Source of the DNA: Hawksworthiomyces lignivorus
Lineage: Eukaryota; Ascomycota; Sordariomycetes; Ophiostomatales; Ophiostomataceae
Direction of reading: 5' to 3'
Length of the DNA: 64,000 nt
NCBI GenBank assembly: GCA_002917075.1
Contig: NTMA01000021.1
Span: forward strand, 434,001-498,000
Shown here piece after piece: positions 44,301 through 55,764 of this stretch (position 1 is the first letter of the stretch; every line of letters begins with the position of its first letter). The notes beneath the pieces are model-generated. The model ran no database searches, was not told where the DNA came from, and saw nothing but the letters and a program-made list of their open reading frames with translations. The position numbers and the translations under genes are program-made.

Positions 44301-46488
44301 GACCTCAAGGATATCGTCAAAGATTCCCTCGCCGCTCGTATTCTTCTGGTAGTCTTGCTTTTGCATCTTGTGCTTGTTGTTCTTGTTGAAGACATCTGTG
44401 TGCAGTATCAAAAGAGAGAAGGCTATAAAGTATGCCTGATCCGGCGAGGAAAAGATGCCTGGGTTGCATTCGTGGTATCGATTTGCAAAGGCCTGCAAGA
44501 ACCGATCGATCTGCTGCGTCTCTCGAGGCAGCTCAGCCTCCATGAGCAGTTTCCGGATGGCCATGTCCATGGGATACTCGAAGAACTTAAAGCTCCGCAT
44601 GTAGCTCCGTAGGACAGCCTGGGAAAAGGGGTCAGTCGATTTCGACAAGGCGCTAGCAATGACGCTTCGGCTGACGACCTCTTCCAAGCGAGCCAGGTAC
44701 TTAGCCGGCGTGTCGTCGTCTCGGCGCTCAGGCAAGATGATTGAATCACGCGGCAGCTGCAAAGAATTGTTCTTGGACGTGCTCGAGATAGGTGTGACAG
44801 GTGTGAGCGTGCCGTGGCGGGTGGCTAGCGGCTCAGAGTTTTGTCTCAGACGGCTCAGGCCAAGGAGATCACTAAAGCTCTTCCGGCCTGTGGCAGAAGA
44901 AGAGCTCCGCAGAGTCGGCGGCGTGAGGCGGTCGTCTACAGATTCCCGTTCATTCACAGACTCTCGGCCTAGAGAGCTCATGGTGGAGGAGCGGCCACGA
45001 CCCAGAGCGGCAACTGCAGAGCCTGGCCCTGGGATTGAACGTGTCGGAGAAGAGTGGCCCGAGTTGCGCGAGCTGGGTCGGAAAAATGCAGAGGCAGGGG
45101 ATGGGTTTCCCTTCTGGAATAGAGCTAGGGCCGGGGATGGCGCAGGTCCAGACGGGGTGGTAAGACCTGCTCGGCTGCGGGAAGTTGGTCGCGACTGCGT
45201 CGGCGTGTCCTGGTCATCAGCACCAAGCCCATTTCGGCCAAAGGCTCCAAAGCCGCGGCTGGGCGCCCTTGGAGGCGAAGCAGCAGCGACAGAGAGAGTA
45301 TCGGCGACCGCCGCAGGAGCTGCCTGTAGATCGGTGCCATTCTCGGCGATTGGCGGTACGTCAGTCGCCATCGTTGGTTGTCCTTTTTGTGGCAGATGTG
45401 ATATAGGAAAGAGAGACGGGGGGTTGGAGTTCTTGCGGCGGCGAGGGAGACGGAAGAAAGTTGTGGTAGTATGGACTGTGTGTGTAGTTGTGGTGGTGCT
45501 GCCATAAACGCGGTCGCCAGAGCTGCCGTCTGACCGAGACGACTCTGAGAGGCGGTTGACAGGGAGGGCCAAGGCCGTATTGGCTTCGTCGCCATATACG
45601 GGGGGGGCATCGTTGTTGTCGTGCAGGTGGGTGATGGTGGACTCGTCGAAGGCGACAGCAGGTTGTTTGCCATTCGCTTTTGTCAGTGGGAGCATCGATC
45701 TTCGCCTCTCTCGCCGAGACCAGCTCCCAAACGTGCTACTCGCCCGGCCGACAGGCTCCTCCTCATTGACGCGCGGGACATCACTAGATTTGCGCGCAAA
45801 ATTGCTTAATTTCACCCGGGATTGTTTCCTCTGGGGCACAGAACCAAGCTCAAAAGTGGGAGCTGTCATGATGATCTCAGGAGCTGGAGAACAGCGTTAG
45901 CAAGGAGACACGGCACACTGATAGGAATGGAGATGCAAACGCACGATTCGGGATGGGAGGAATGGCTTCGGCCGCTGCTTGTGCATGAGCATGTTGCCTT
46001 GCACGAGCCGACAGCTGGGAGTCTGAAGCATTGCGGAAACGCAGCAAGGAAAAGCGGCGATGCTTAGGCGTCTCGTCTTGAATGGGTGGTGATTCGGGTC
46101 TGCCCAAGAAGCGGCTATCGGTGGAGGCGACGCCACGGGTCGCATCGCTTCCAGGGCTGCCGTCAGAAGGGGGGGTCGCCAGCGGCGCCGGTATGAACGA
46201 GGCTGTAGTCAAGCTCGAAGCGAGCCGCGCAGTTGGCTCTGCAGAGAAGCCAGCTGCGGCTTCTGGGACAGACGTTATCGGGCCATCAAGAGAGCCATCC
46301 GCAGCCACGCTGGATGCATCACTTAGTCGAGGTAGTTGGTCGACGGAGGACCCAGCCGGGTTCAAGACAGGGACTGGCGGTTGTTGCTGTTGAGGCAACT
46401 TGGGGATGGGAGTCGAGTTGAAGAAGGAAGTATGCCGGCGCATGTCAGACTCGCTGGCCATGACGCCTCGTCGACGGAGGAACGGCAT
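41361..46488 (-). CDS. Sec7-PH Arf guanine nucleotide exchange factor (Syt1 type)
   Basis: Proposed minus-strand exons are 46488-45945 and 45883-41361, giving 1688 aa. The single 61-nt intron has a GCTAAC branch site. The first 570 residues are Ser/Thr/Pro-rich and probably disordered. The Sec7 domain spans about 575-725, with LARLEEVVSRSVIASAL at its start, the catalytic glutamate in LPRETQQID (about 635) and the FSLLILHTDVFN motif. A PH domain follows (about 835-975, LLWRKDAKKKK...WGAILTGAQLYFFR), then a coiled coil. The long acidic/Ser-rich C-terminus carries a polyglutamine run. This Sec7 then PH order and size match yeast Syt1, a GEF acting on Golgi Arf/Arl GTPases. The specific GTPase partner is inferred. 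Confidence 0.9.
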
Positions 46489-47330
46489 GATGTTGAAGGT
46501 GGCAGCAGAGCGAACGCCGATGGAGTGCGAAGCAGGAGCGACCGTAGGAGACGGTGGTCAAACTACCATTTCCTATGAGAAGAGATGGTCGAAGCACGCA
46601 TTTGTCGTGGACATGACGAGCAGATTCGACAAGACAGCACAGAACACAGGACGACAAAGTGCGAAAGAAATGGCGGATGGGCGTGAGAGATATTCAGCCG
46701 TTCGAATTCGGAGTTTCCTCACAATCCTATTGGAGTTGGAGGGCTGTGTTCGGACGAGACGAGGTCGAAGGAAAGGAGCTGCAAGGTGCGGATGACGTTG
46801 GGAGCATAGGAGAAATGAAGAATAAGCCTTGGGGGGGAAAGGAAGCAAAAGGATGAAATCTGCAACGGAAAGCGAAAGCACCAAACAAAAAGAATAATTG
46901 AGAAAAGGTTCAAAGACCAGACAAAATGGAAAAGGGGGGAATAGAAGATGGTTGGTGGTTGGATGAGACGCCAGAAAGAGGAAAGGCTGGGATTGGCTTT
47001 TGGGGGGGACGAAGCAGGTAGTACGAGTACTCCGTAGTTAGTAGGAGATGGAGAAGACTCGTAGGACTTTGGGAGGAGGAGGAGGTGAAGAGCATCGACC
47101 GACAGACAGCGGGCAAGCTTACCAGAGAAAGCGAGGAAGCGGATGAGAGACTGGGGGAATGGTTGGCTGGGCTTGGCCCGCTTGGCAGGCTTTGGGGCGG
47201 ACGAGGGTGGATGAAGGTGGATGAAGGTGGATGAGGCGGAACGGCTGAGTGTGTGAACGTGGACTGGTGGGAATGGGAAGATATGGTGGGAATTGGCGAT
47301 GAGAGGCGATGCGATGGGAGAAGCAGCAGC

Positions 47331-47364
<34 letters not shown>

Positions 47365-48566
47365 AAATAGTGGAGGCAGGGAGACTAACAGGGAAGGAGA
47401 GCAGTGAAACGCCCTTACCCGTACGCTGGAAGCCATGCGAGAGAGGCTGGTAATAGCTCCTTCCTGGGATTAGTGAATTTATTGGTGTGGTCACTGCTTA
47501 TTACCCAGCTCTGAGTTATGCCAAGAGGGGGGAAGGAAGGAATTACTGGTAACACGTAAAGAGGAACCAGGGCAACCAGAACGGCATGAGCGACCTGAGT
47601 GAGCAAAGCGGGCAGGAGCGATCGACCACACAAGCTGTCAAACCAGGCGCTATTCCGCTAAAGGTACAGAGGGGCATGCTATAGCACTACTCGTATAGCG
47701 CTATTTGTTTAGAGCTTCCCTGTAAATTGCCATGTCCCTAAGCGGAGACTGCCATACGCACACCCATGCTTCTAAGCTTCGGTCGACTAAACCTATCAAG
47801 TCATCGTGTCTTCTAAGAAGCCCGCTTGAGGGAACAGGACATGCGCGAGAGTGGACTGCTCGAAGCTGTCAGTTTATCTACTACGACGTATATTTTCTAT
47901 GGAACGGAGCACGGAGTATTGGCTGGTAGGCATGCTGCGAGCGTTGAGACCTGCATTGCTGCAGTCTAGGTCGGAATGCTCCCGTGTCTCCTGGTCAAAC
48001 GGGACGTGGCATACTTTTAGTGAACTGCTAAAAATGGCATCAAGCACGCAACTCAGGGGGGGCACCTTTGAGCTACTGACTCGAACTCTCCAGTCGATTT
48101 AAGCATCGTTGCCCGAGACGAAGAAAAAGGGGGCGATCTATTGTGGAGAGGGCTTACGCAGCGATTGTGACAAAGCAAATAGGGGTGATGACTTTTCTTA
48201 TTCGTACTCGTCTATACGCCGTATAAGCATATGCACAAAGTACGAAGTGTTCTGGGCCTTACGCATGGTTCTCGGTAAAACAGCAGGTTTTTCGTGTCCT
48301 GCATTTGAAATTTGCTTACTTTATGTGTACAAATAAGAAGCCAGCGCTGAGCGGCTGCTGAGGGCAAATCAGGACAAAAAAGAGGGTCACAAACCATAAG
48401 ACAAGCAGGGAAAAGAACTCTATACGAAAAGGCGAGAATACCGGCAGAAAGCAGGTAAGACACAAGGGGGCGACGAAAAACGCTCGAGCCGGTGCTTCCG
48501 GGTCTGGGTCGTGGCTCTTACAAGTACATGCGTACGCACACAATGACGTCCGACACCATCACACCA
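46489..48566. other. Intergenic upstream of the Sec7 gene
   Basis: 46489-47640 is purine-rich on the plus strand (pyrimidine-rich toward the Sec7 gene) and contains an uninterrupted A31 run at 47332-47362 and TACTCCGTA at 47028. 47640-48566 is ordinary composition and includes the 3' flank of GH115. No gene is seen. Confidence 0.6.
47332..47362. repeat. A31 homopolymer
   Basis: 31 consecutive A on the plus strand, about 850 bp upstream of the Sec7 gene start. It could be a slippage-prone tract or the remnant of a polyadenylated insertion, but no target-site duplication was recognised. Assembly length may be unreliable. Confidence 0.9.
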
Positions 48567-51500
48567 TTACACCTGTATGCTTTCCGGCGGTCCCAGCAGG
48601 CTGGGCTTGAGCCCGCCCACGTCCAGGACCAGCTTGGTGAGCACCATGGTCGGCTCTAGCAGCCACACCCGCAGCACGTGCTTTCCGGCCGGCAGGGCGG
48701 CTCCGACCTTGCTGGTCTTGACGTAGGCTCCCGCGATCACGCCATCTGACCAGCCCGACGGCTCGTCGCCGGCGTTGGCCAGAGGCACCGGCTGGACCAC
48801 GGTGACGCCGCCGCTTCCCTTGCCGCCGGCTGTGCTGCTGCTATCATCGTCGGCGCCGTCAATTGAGAACGCATATCGGTTCGGCTTCGTCGGGTTGGCG
48901 TTCTCGGACGGTGACAGGTAGACAGTCAGCGCTAGCGCACTGGCGGCCTCAAATGTGTAGAAGGGGTACGTCAGCACGGGACCCTTGCCGGGCTCCTGCG
49001 ACGGCGTCAGGGGTTCGAGCCGAACGCCCGCCAGCGTGCGCCCGTAGTCGGGCACGATCGTGTACGGCGCGCTGCTGCTGCCGTTCGCGGCCGCCGCGTG
49101 GTGCGACGCTTCGATCGACACCACGCCGTCGGTCTCGACGTGCCCGTGGAAGTCTGCGGGCACGAGCGTCTTGTCGAGCGGCACGACGACGGTTGCACCC
49201 GCCGCCGCCGCGGAGCCAGAGCCTGCTGCCACCGTCAGCGTGGCGGCACTGCGACCGCTCGGCGCGGCGGCCCAGTCGACCGAGACCAGCGCGCGGATGT
49301 CGGTGGCTGATCCACCGCTACCGCTGCCGCCGGCCTCCGACGACAGTGTCTGCTGCGCGTTACTCACCGTCACGTATGTGGCGTTGGACGTGATGTGGTA
49401 AGCGGTCGTGCCGTTGTCGCGCAGAAACAAGTCGATCCAGCGCTGGTTCGCTGCCGCCGTGTACGGCGTCACCGTGCCCAGGGTCAGCGTCGACGCCGTC
49501 GGGTACACGCTCGCGCCGCCCTGCACGGCGATGCCGAGGAGGCCGCTGCCGCCGCCGCCGCCGGCCGCGGTGCCGAGCGTCGCCGGCCGTGGAATCGAGT
49601 CCTGGCTCGGCTCCTGCCAGTTGTTGTAGCCCAGGTGCGTTTGGTCCATAAAGTGGTTCCAGCGGCCGCCGCGCAGCGCGTGGTAGCGCTTCTTGAGCGC
49701 CTGGTCGGTCGCAAAGGCCGCCTGCACGTCGCGCGCCAGGACGTTGGTGCTGGCCCGGTGCTGGCTCGCGTACTTGGTGGCCAGTGCCGTCTTGGTGTAG
49801 ATCTCGAACACGGCCTTGCCCGCCAGCACTGGGTGCAGCACCACCTCGAAGAAGGCGTCCTTGGCCGCGGCGCCCACGCGCGCGTTGTCGTCGTACAGCG
49901 CCTGGGCCTGCGCCGCCAGCTTGTCCCACGCATCGAAGTTGCCCTGGGCCTCCTCGTAGTTGGCCGTGCTAAACGCGAACGGCGTCATGCTCAGGTCCTC
50001 GTACTTGTGCCGCGCCACCAGCGTGCCGTATGTCGTCATGATCGCCGCCGCGTCCGCCGCCGCCGCCGGCCCAAACTGCCGCCCGCACCACTCCGTCAGC
50101 CATTGCCGCGTGCTGCCGGGGTCGCGGAAGCTGGCCATGTCCCACGCCAGCGCCATGTAGTGCGCCGTGGGGAGCTCCTTTTTGGGGGGAGGGTGGTCAG
50201 TAGAGAGAGATGACAGGAGGCAAGAACAAAAACAAAGAAAAAAACTTACCAAGCCCTTGAGGTCGCCGACGTTGACGATCCAGATGTTCTGGATGCCGCG
50301 CTGGTGGGCCAGCGTCATCTGCTCCCAGGTCTTCTGCAGCTGGATGGTGTTGATCCACTTGTAGTTGCGCGGGGAGCCGACGTAGTCGAAGTGGTAGTAG
50401 ATGCCGGAGCCGCCGCGGCGGGTGGTCTCGTTGGCGATGGGCACGCGGCGGATGTTGCCGCGGTTGTCGTCGCTCCACAGCAGGGTGACGTCGTCGGACA
50501 CGTTCATGCCGTTCTGCCAGTAGCCGGGCACCTCCTTGTACATGACCCACTGCTGGGGGATGGCGGCCAGCGGGCGGCCCAGCTCCTCGGTCAGCGTGGC
50601 CTGCTGCCAGTGGATGACCTCCTCGAGCGACTGCGACGTCAGCGTGGCCGAGGCGGCGTCGCCCGACCCGCGCATGCCCAGTGTGTAGACGGTGCTCCAG
50701 TTGCGGGAGCGCGTGGCGCCGTCGCGCATAAACGCCTGCACGCCGGCCTTGTTGCTGCGCCAGTCCCAGGCGCCCTTGAGGAAGCGGCCCTGCTCCTTGT
50801 CGGCGCGGGCCATGGGCTCGTGGTGGCTGGTGCCCATGAAGACGCCGTACAGGTCGGCCGTGGGCCCGTTCTGCGCGTCGTCGAGGTAGAACATGCTGGA
50901 CCACATGGCCGGCCACATGTAGTTGCCGCGCATGCGCAGGACCAGCTCGAACATGCGCTTGTAGAAGTCGGTGATGAACGGGCTGCCGTACTGGCTGTTC
51001 TTGAAATTGGCGTGGCCCCAGCCCGTCAGCGCCGGCGCCTCGTCGTTGAGGAAGATGCCGCGGAACTTGACGCTGGGCGGGCCGAAGACGTGCGCGCCTC
51101 CGCCGCTGCTAGTGCTGCTGGTGCTGTTCGTGCTGCTAGTACTGCTGCCACCGCCGCGCCGCACGTACACGGCCTTGCGCGGCGTCGGCGGCACGTCCGC
51201 CCACCAGTACCAGGGCGAGACGCCGATCTGCTCCGACACGCCGTAGGCGCCGAACACGGTGCCGCGCAGGTCGCTGCCTACGATCACCAGCGCCGCGTCC
51301 TGGCCGGCCCACGGCCGCTCCACCACCTGGTATGCGTACGTCTCCCACTTGCCCTGCACGGCCGCCAGCGTAGCCGCCGGCAGCGGCCCGGCCTTGACCA
51401 GGCCGTCCAGCAGGCTGGACCGCCCGATCGTGCCCAGCACGATGACGGGCCGCGAGGCCGCGCTGCTGTTGCTGCTGCTTGCGCCAGCCCTGGCGGCTGT

Positions 51501-51836
51501 ACCGCTCCAGTCGGCCGCCACGACCGTGGCGTTGCTGCCGCCGAGCACCCGGCCAAAGTCGGCCGCCAGGTCGTCGGCTACGCGGAGCACGCCGGGCAGG
51601 TCGTTGGGATCGACCTGAATGACCGGGGTAATCCCGGCGGCGACATCGGCCAGCTGCATCAGGTCGGCCGCGGCGACGCCGTCGTGGCTGTCAAAGGTGA
51701 ACAGGTCGGATCCGGGCATGATGCTGTCCGCTGCCGTCAGGACAAACAACAAGGTCGCCGCCAGCACAAGCCATGCCGGCCAGGATGGGGCACACACATG
51801 CCGCCCTCGGCAATTTCTGCGCAGTCTGTTCTCCAT
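48567..51836 (-). CDS. Secreted GH115 alpha-glucuronidase
   Basis: Proposed minus-strand exons are 51836-50250 and 50177-48567, giving 1065 aa. The 72-nt intron (GTAAGT...AAAAAG) is a multiple of three and stop-free. Removing it joins VGDLKGL directly to ELPTAHYMALAWDM, as the family requires. The N-terminus is a basic segment followed by a hydrophobic stretch (WLVLAATLLFVLTAADS), a likely signal peptide. An in-frame ATG at 51977 would bury it, so I prefer 51836. The family core includes FRGIFLNDEAP, the NYMWPAMWSSMF segment, a GTSHHEPMARADKEQ region and YWQNGMNVSDDVTLLWSDDN. A C-terminal beta-rich domain is present. GH115 enzymes remove (4-O-methyl)glucuronic acid from xylan side chains. A Ser/Thr linker-like insert lies near residues 225-245. 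Confidence 0.92.
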   Translation of the reverse strand: MENRLRRNCRGRHVCAPSWPAWLVLAATLLFVLTAADSIMPGSDLFTFDSHDGVAAADLMQLADVAAGITPVIQVDPNDLPGVLRVADDLAADFGRVLGGSNATVVAADWSGTAARAGASSSNSSAASRPVIVLGTIGRSSLLDGLVKAGPLPAATLAAVQGKWETYAYQVVERPWAGQDAALVIVGSDLRGTVFGAYGVSEQIGVSPWYWWADVPPTPRKAVYVRRGGGSSTSSTNSTSSTSSGGGAHVFGPPSVKFRGIFLNDEAPALTGWGHANFKNSQYGSPFITDFYKRMFELVLRMRGNYMWPAMWSSMFYLDDAQNGPTADLYGVFMGTSHHEPMARADKEQGRFLKGAWDWRSNKAGVQAFMRDGATRSRNWSTVYTLGMRGSGDAASATLTSQSLEEVIHWQQATLTEELGRPLAAIPQQWVMYKEVPGYWQNGMNVSDDVTLLWSDDNRGNIRRVPIANETTRRGGSGIYYHFDYVGSPRNYKWINTIQLQKTWEQMTLAHQRGIQNIWIVNVGDLKGLVSFFLCFCSCLLSSLSTDHPPPKKELPTAHYMALAWDMASFRDPGSTRQWLTEWCGRQFGPAAAADAAAIMTTYGTLVARHKYEDLSMTPFAFSTANYEEAQGNFDAWDKLAAQAQALYDDNARVGAAAKDAFFEVVLHPVLAGKAVFEIYTKTALATKYASQHRASTNVLARDVQAAFATDQALKKRYHALRGGRWNHFMDQTHLGYNNWQEPSQDSIPRPATLGTAAGGGGGSGLLGIAVQGGASVYPTASTLTLGTVTPYTAAANQRWIDLFLRDNGTTAYHITSNATYVTVSNAQQTLSSEAGGSGSGGSATDIRALVSVDWAAAPSGRSAATLTVAAGSGSAAAAGATVVVPLDKTLVPADFHGHVETDGVVSIEASHHAAAANGSSSAPYTIVPDYGRTLAGVRLEPLTPSQEPGKGPVLTYPFYTFEAASALALTVYLSPSENANPTKPNRYAFSIDGADDDSSSTAGGKGSGGVTVVQPVPLANAGDEPSGWSDGVIAGAYVKTSKVGAALPAGKHVLRVWLLEPTMVLTKLVLDVGGLKPSLLGPPESIQV

Positions 51837-52797
51837 TTGGTGAGAAATTGATCTCTTTAACGAAAGAGAAGCAAAAGCAAAACTATGGAGCCAGTCCTCA
51901 CCATCGCAGCAGCGCGCACGGAGTCTGCCTTTTTGTATAAGTCGCCTGCTCAGGGCAGTCGACAATTTTCCCACCATACGGAGCTCGAGTTGCTCGATTT
52001 CCCTTTCTGGATCAATTCGCTTAATATCACCTGGAAGACGCCCTCGTCGGGAGCGCGGTTGTTGTTATTGACTTGTTTTTGCTTCTGTCCCGGGTAATTT
52101 ATAACGGAACGTGCAGCAGCTGACAAGCACCGGTAGATTGGTAGGAAGCGAACAGGCCGCGACAATAAAGAGCAATACCGCCGACCCATGCAGGAGAAGC
52201 ACAGAAGCACAGAAGCGCCAAGACGTCACTGTTTTCTTGTCGCGCGAGTCCTGTGCGTATCACGATGACCGCCTCCCTGGCGTGCAGAGTCTAGGATGCA
52301 GGTCGCTCACTGTTACAGCATGTTGATAACACCTCCTACCTATCTCACGACTCATCTTCTTTGCCTTTTTTTTTTATCTTGAGAACCATTGAGAAGTCTG
52401 CGTATCTTGTAAATTGTCTATGAATAATCCCCAGGGGAAAGGCCTTTTTATGATATTGTGTCCCGGGGTAGTTGAGTGATTCTGCTGAAGCCCTGCGCCA
52501 ATACGGTCTGAATGTCAAGACCAGAGAAGAAATAAATAGCATAAAAAAAAAGGAAAAGAGGCAGTGAGTGTGTGAAGCGGCCAGCGTAGGAAGCAAGACA
52601 AAAGAAAAAGAAAGATGTGTATATATAAAAAAGGTGTGCCAGCCTCCCTCGCGCCGCAGCGCATGTGGTGTATTTCATTGCCATTTTTTTGGTCGTCTAT
52701 GAATAGAAGACGCCGATTCCTTCTCGAGCCCGAGCCCGAGCCCTCTCCTCCTCCTCTTCCCCATCTTTTCTCTTTCGATAATCCCCCCCCCTTTCTT
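51837..52797. other. Intergenic between GH115 and acidic/Gly-rich gene
   Basis: Upstream region of GH115 and 3' flank of the next minus-strand gene. No gene or clear regulatory element was recognised. Confidence 0.6.
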
Positions 52798-54250
52798 TCA
52801 CGCCGACGCCTGGGCGGCCTCGGCCTGGGCCAGCAGGCGGGCGCGCCAGCCGTTGCAGACCTCCTCGAAGCCGCCGACGACCTCGCCGCAGACGAGGGCG
52901 CACTCACGGCGGCGCAGGCGGGCGTCCCAGTCGCCGCGGGCGAGCCAGCGCTCGCCCTGCTCGCGCAGGTCGTCGTCGCGGCGCATCTCGGCGACGAGCT
53001 CGCGGGCGCTGCGCAGGCGGCGGGTGGCGGTGGTGGTTGTCTGGCGGGCCATGTGCAGGGTGTCGGACAGGTAGTTGAGCGTGGCGACCAGGTCGCTGGT
53101 CAGGCCGTGCAGGGCCGTCAGCGACTGGTAGGCGGCGGTGCTGGGCCGCGGCATCTGGTCGGCCAGCGACGCCAGCATCGGCAGCAGGTCGTCCTCGTCG
53201 TCCTCGTCCTCGTCGTCGCCGCCGCCGTTGCGGCTCACCGCCAGCCCGATCACCGGCGCCGCCGGCAGCGCCAGCGGCGAGAACAGCGGGAACGCCAGCG
53301 CGTGCAACTGCCGCGTCTGGTGCGTCAGGTGCGTCGTCAGCGCCGAGTGCGCGGTGATTAACCTAAAAGGGCCTCTGTTAGCACACATTCTCGTAGACAA
53401 ACCCCGCCCCCCCCCCCTCTATAAATCCCATCTCTCTCCCATCTCACCTTGATGCCCCGCCCTCCACGGCAGACTGTGACCCCAGATCCCGCAGCTCGTC
53501 CGTCAGCCGCTTGCACACGCCGTCTGTCGGCCCGCCGTTGTCTTCGGTCCCCCGGCGCGCCAGCGACTCGACCGCGTCGATCTTGGCCACCAGGCTGGGC
53601 GGCATCCCCGGCGACTCCAGGTCCGAGTCGGAGCCGTACTCGGAGCCGTCGTACACGCTGCCGGCCCGCTTGTGGTTGCGGTTTCGCCCTCCTCCCCCTC
53701 CGCCGCCACCCCCGCCGCCGCCATTGGCCGACGGCAAGCTCAAGCTCATATTTCGTGTTCGTGACCCATCCGCTCCAGCAGCACTCCGCGGGCTGGCCGC
53801 CGACGCCACGTCCACACCGCTGTCTCGCTGGCCTCCTCCGTCTTTTGCTCCGTCGGCGCCCTGCTCCCCGTCGTCCCCTTCTGGTAGGTGGATGTTTGGC
53901 GGTGCGCCGCTCTGCTGTGCCTGCTCGTCGCCGTCCTCGTCGTCGTAGTACTCGTCGCCCTCATCGTCCTCGCCGTCCGACAGAGCATCGGCCAGTTCGT
54001 CTGCCAGATTGCCCAGCCCGCTCAGCCCGCCGCCTCCGCCGCCGCCGCCGCCGCCACCACCGCCGCTGCTGAACATGTCCATGCCGTCTGCCTGGCCGAA
54101 CGATGCGTGGAGGTGGTGGGTAGGCGTGGTGGGCTCGTGGAAGGAGGACTTGGAGAGCCGGCGGTCTTGCGGTGATGACGAGGCCGTTGATATGTGCTGG
54201 AAGTCCATGGTGGACTGGCGCGAGTGCCGTGGTGTGCTAGGCACCGACAT
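52798..54250 (-). CDS. Uncharacterised fungal protein with acidic/Gly-rich N-half and helical C-half
   Basis: Proposed minus-strand exons are 54250-53448 and 53362-52798, giving 455 aa. The first in-frame ATG is at 54250, and the 85-nt intron splits an Arg codon. The N-terminal half has Ser-rich stretches, glycine runs at 63-75 and about 177-188, and an acidic segment between them. A conserved-looking block near 200-265 contains YDGSEYGSDSDLESPG, PPSLVAKIDAVESLARRGTED and RDLGSQSAVEGGASR. After the splice a helical region reads LITAHSALTTHLTHQTRQLH and later YLSDTLHMARQTTTTATRRL and ECALVCGEVVGGFEEVCNGW, which suggests coiled coils. I recall close relatives in Hypocreales as hypothetical proteins, with no known role. 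It is divergent from NAT3. Confidence 0.8.
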
Positions 54251-54873
54251 GGTGGGATCTGTGTGCTGCTCCTTCGGGCCCTCAATGGCCTGTCTCGTTG
54301 AATCTGCACCCTTGTTATCTGGCCGCTTGCTAGCTGACACGCTCAGACGCAAGGGAAAAGGCCTGTCTGAAAGTCGGTGATGGAAAAAAACGGTTGAACA
54401 AAAATGAACTACCGGGTCTCGAAAGTGTGTCTTGTTGATAATAGTCGCGGCGGCAGGGTGTTTTTTGGCGTGTCGTTGCTGCTGAGACAGGATACATATA
54501 ACCCAGCAAGGATAGCGAGGAGGGTAATATTAAGGAACAAACGGGGCCTGATATAGGGTAATAGGGTAGGGGGGGGGGGGTTTGGATGGGCAAGGGTGGA
54601 TGATGTTTTGGTGGAGGAGTTTAGCTAGAGGGAGGGGGGATATTAAGGAGGATATAGCAAGAGAATGAGGTGTGAGGTGTGCTGTACAAAGTGCTGCTAT
54701 GGTGCTGTTGGGCGAAAACGAGGCAAAAGTTTGTCACCGTGGTCTGCCGCGTCTCTTCGTAACGCTGACGCAGACCGGACCTTGGTCGAATGCAATGCTT
54801 ACAGAGTACGAAAACGAGATGTCTCAATTCTTGGACGGACAGAAGACGACACTTTCAATTAAAACTGCTGCTT

Positions 54874-54875
<2 letters not shown>

Positions 54876-54905
<30 letters not shown>
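54876..54905. repeat. T30 homopolymer
   Basis: Thirty consecutive T on the plus strand in intergenic DNA. The length may be uncertain because of sequencing slippage. Confidence 0.9.
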
Positions 54906-54906
<1 letters not shown>

Positions 54907-55730
54907 TCTTCCTTGACGCACGTAATTTCTGTTGTCTCAACGCGTCGCATCGGTCCCTGGCAGTGGAGTACCTCTAGCAGTAACTCGCCTGGGCGGAATT
55001 AGAGGGGCATCTCTGTTAGGCGACAAGTCCTGCTGCAAGGTCGAGGACACACGCCTGCACAGCGCCTGCACAACGCCTGTAACCGTCGCCTAGGCTTTTC
55101 CCGACTTAGTGGAATTGCAAACGGCTCGGGAGTGCTGAGAGAGTGCTGCACGACTGTTTGGGGGGGCGCTGTTTTGGGGGGCACGGGGGGAGATAGGCGG
55201 GAAGAAGAGGGCGGGAGGGTATCTGGGCAAAGTGGGGCAGTGCCAGGCCACAGGGCAAGTACTGTAAGACTTAAGACACAGCAGCGGCGCCACGGCATGT
55301 GAAGCGAGAAAAATGCAGCAATTCGTGCTCTCTGGCGTGCCCGCTAATGCTAATCAGCTGTGCTTTGTGTGTGTGCGATCACGAGCAGAGCCGGTAGTTG
55401 AAAAAAAAGAAGAAAATTTATTAAAAAAAAAAAAGGCTGAAAGAAAGAAAATACGAGGTTGTAAGCATAAAATAGACTGACCCGACGACTACGACCACGA
55501 CGACCGCGGTCAAGATACGAACGCGCGGAACGGATTTGCGCTCAAGTTCCCCTCGTATCTGGCCTGTCCAGCGTCGTGCACGCAGAGAGCAAGAGGGGGA
55601 GAGAGGAGAGAGAGAGAGACACCCTCTGCTCGTGTTTCCTGGCTTTGGGTGCGGGTGGAGGTCGGTAGCTAGGGAAGCGTGATCTGCGACAAGCTGGTCG
55701 GCATCGCCGAGAGAGAGCGAGAGGTCCTGC

Positions 55731-55735
<5 letters not shown>

Positions 55736-55761
<26 letters not shown>

Positions 55762-55763
55762 GC
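55736..55763 (+). repeat. (CCG)9 trinucleotide tract in the NAT3 5' leader
   Basis: Nine CCG units run up to one base before the NAT3 ATG (55765) and are preceded by three CTG units. The tract is untranslated if the first ATG is used. Confidence 0.9.
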
Positions 55764-55764
55764 A

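Larger units (their letters stand above)
54251..55764. other. Divergent intergenic, with T30 tract and NAT3 leader
   Basis: Holds a G-rich run near 54570, a T30 homopolymer at 54876-54905, and a (CCG)9 tract abutting the NAT3 start codon. No gene is seen. Confidence 0.6.

Noticed and set aside
50304..51851. 515-codon antisense reading frame over GH115
   Set aside because: Shadow of the GH115 coding strand with no homology; it is closed only by the GH115 intron region.
51837..51977. Upstream in-frame ATG (51977) for GH115
   Set aside because: It would place the signal-peptide-like stretch about 65 residues into the protein.
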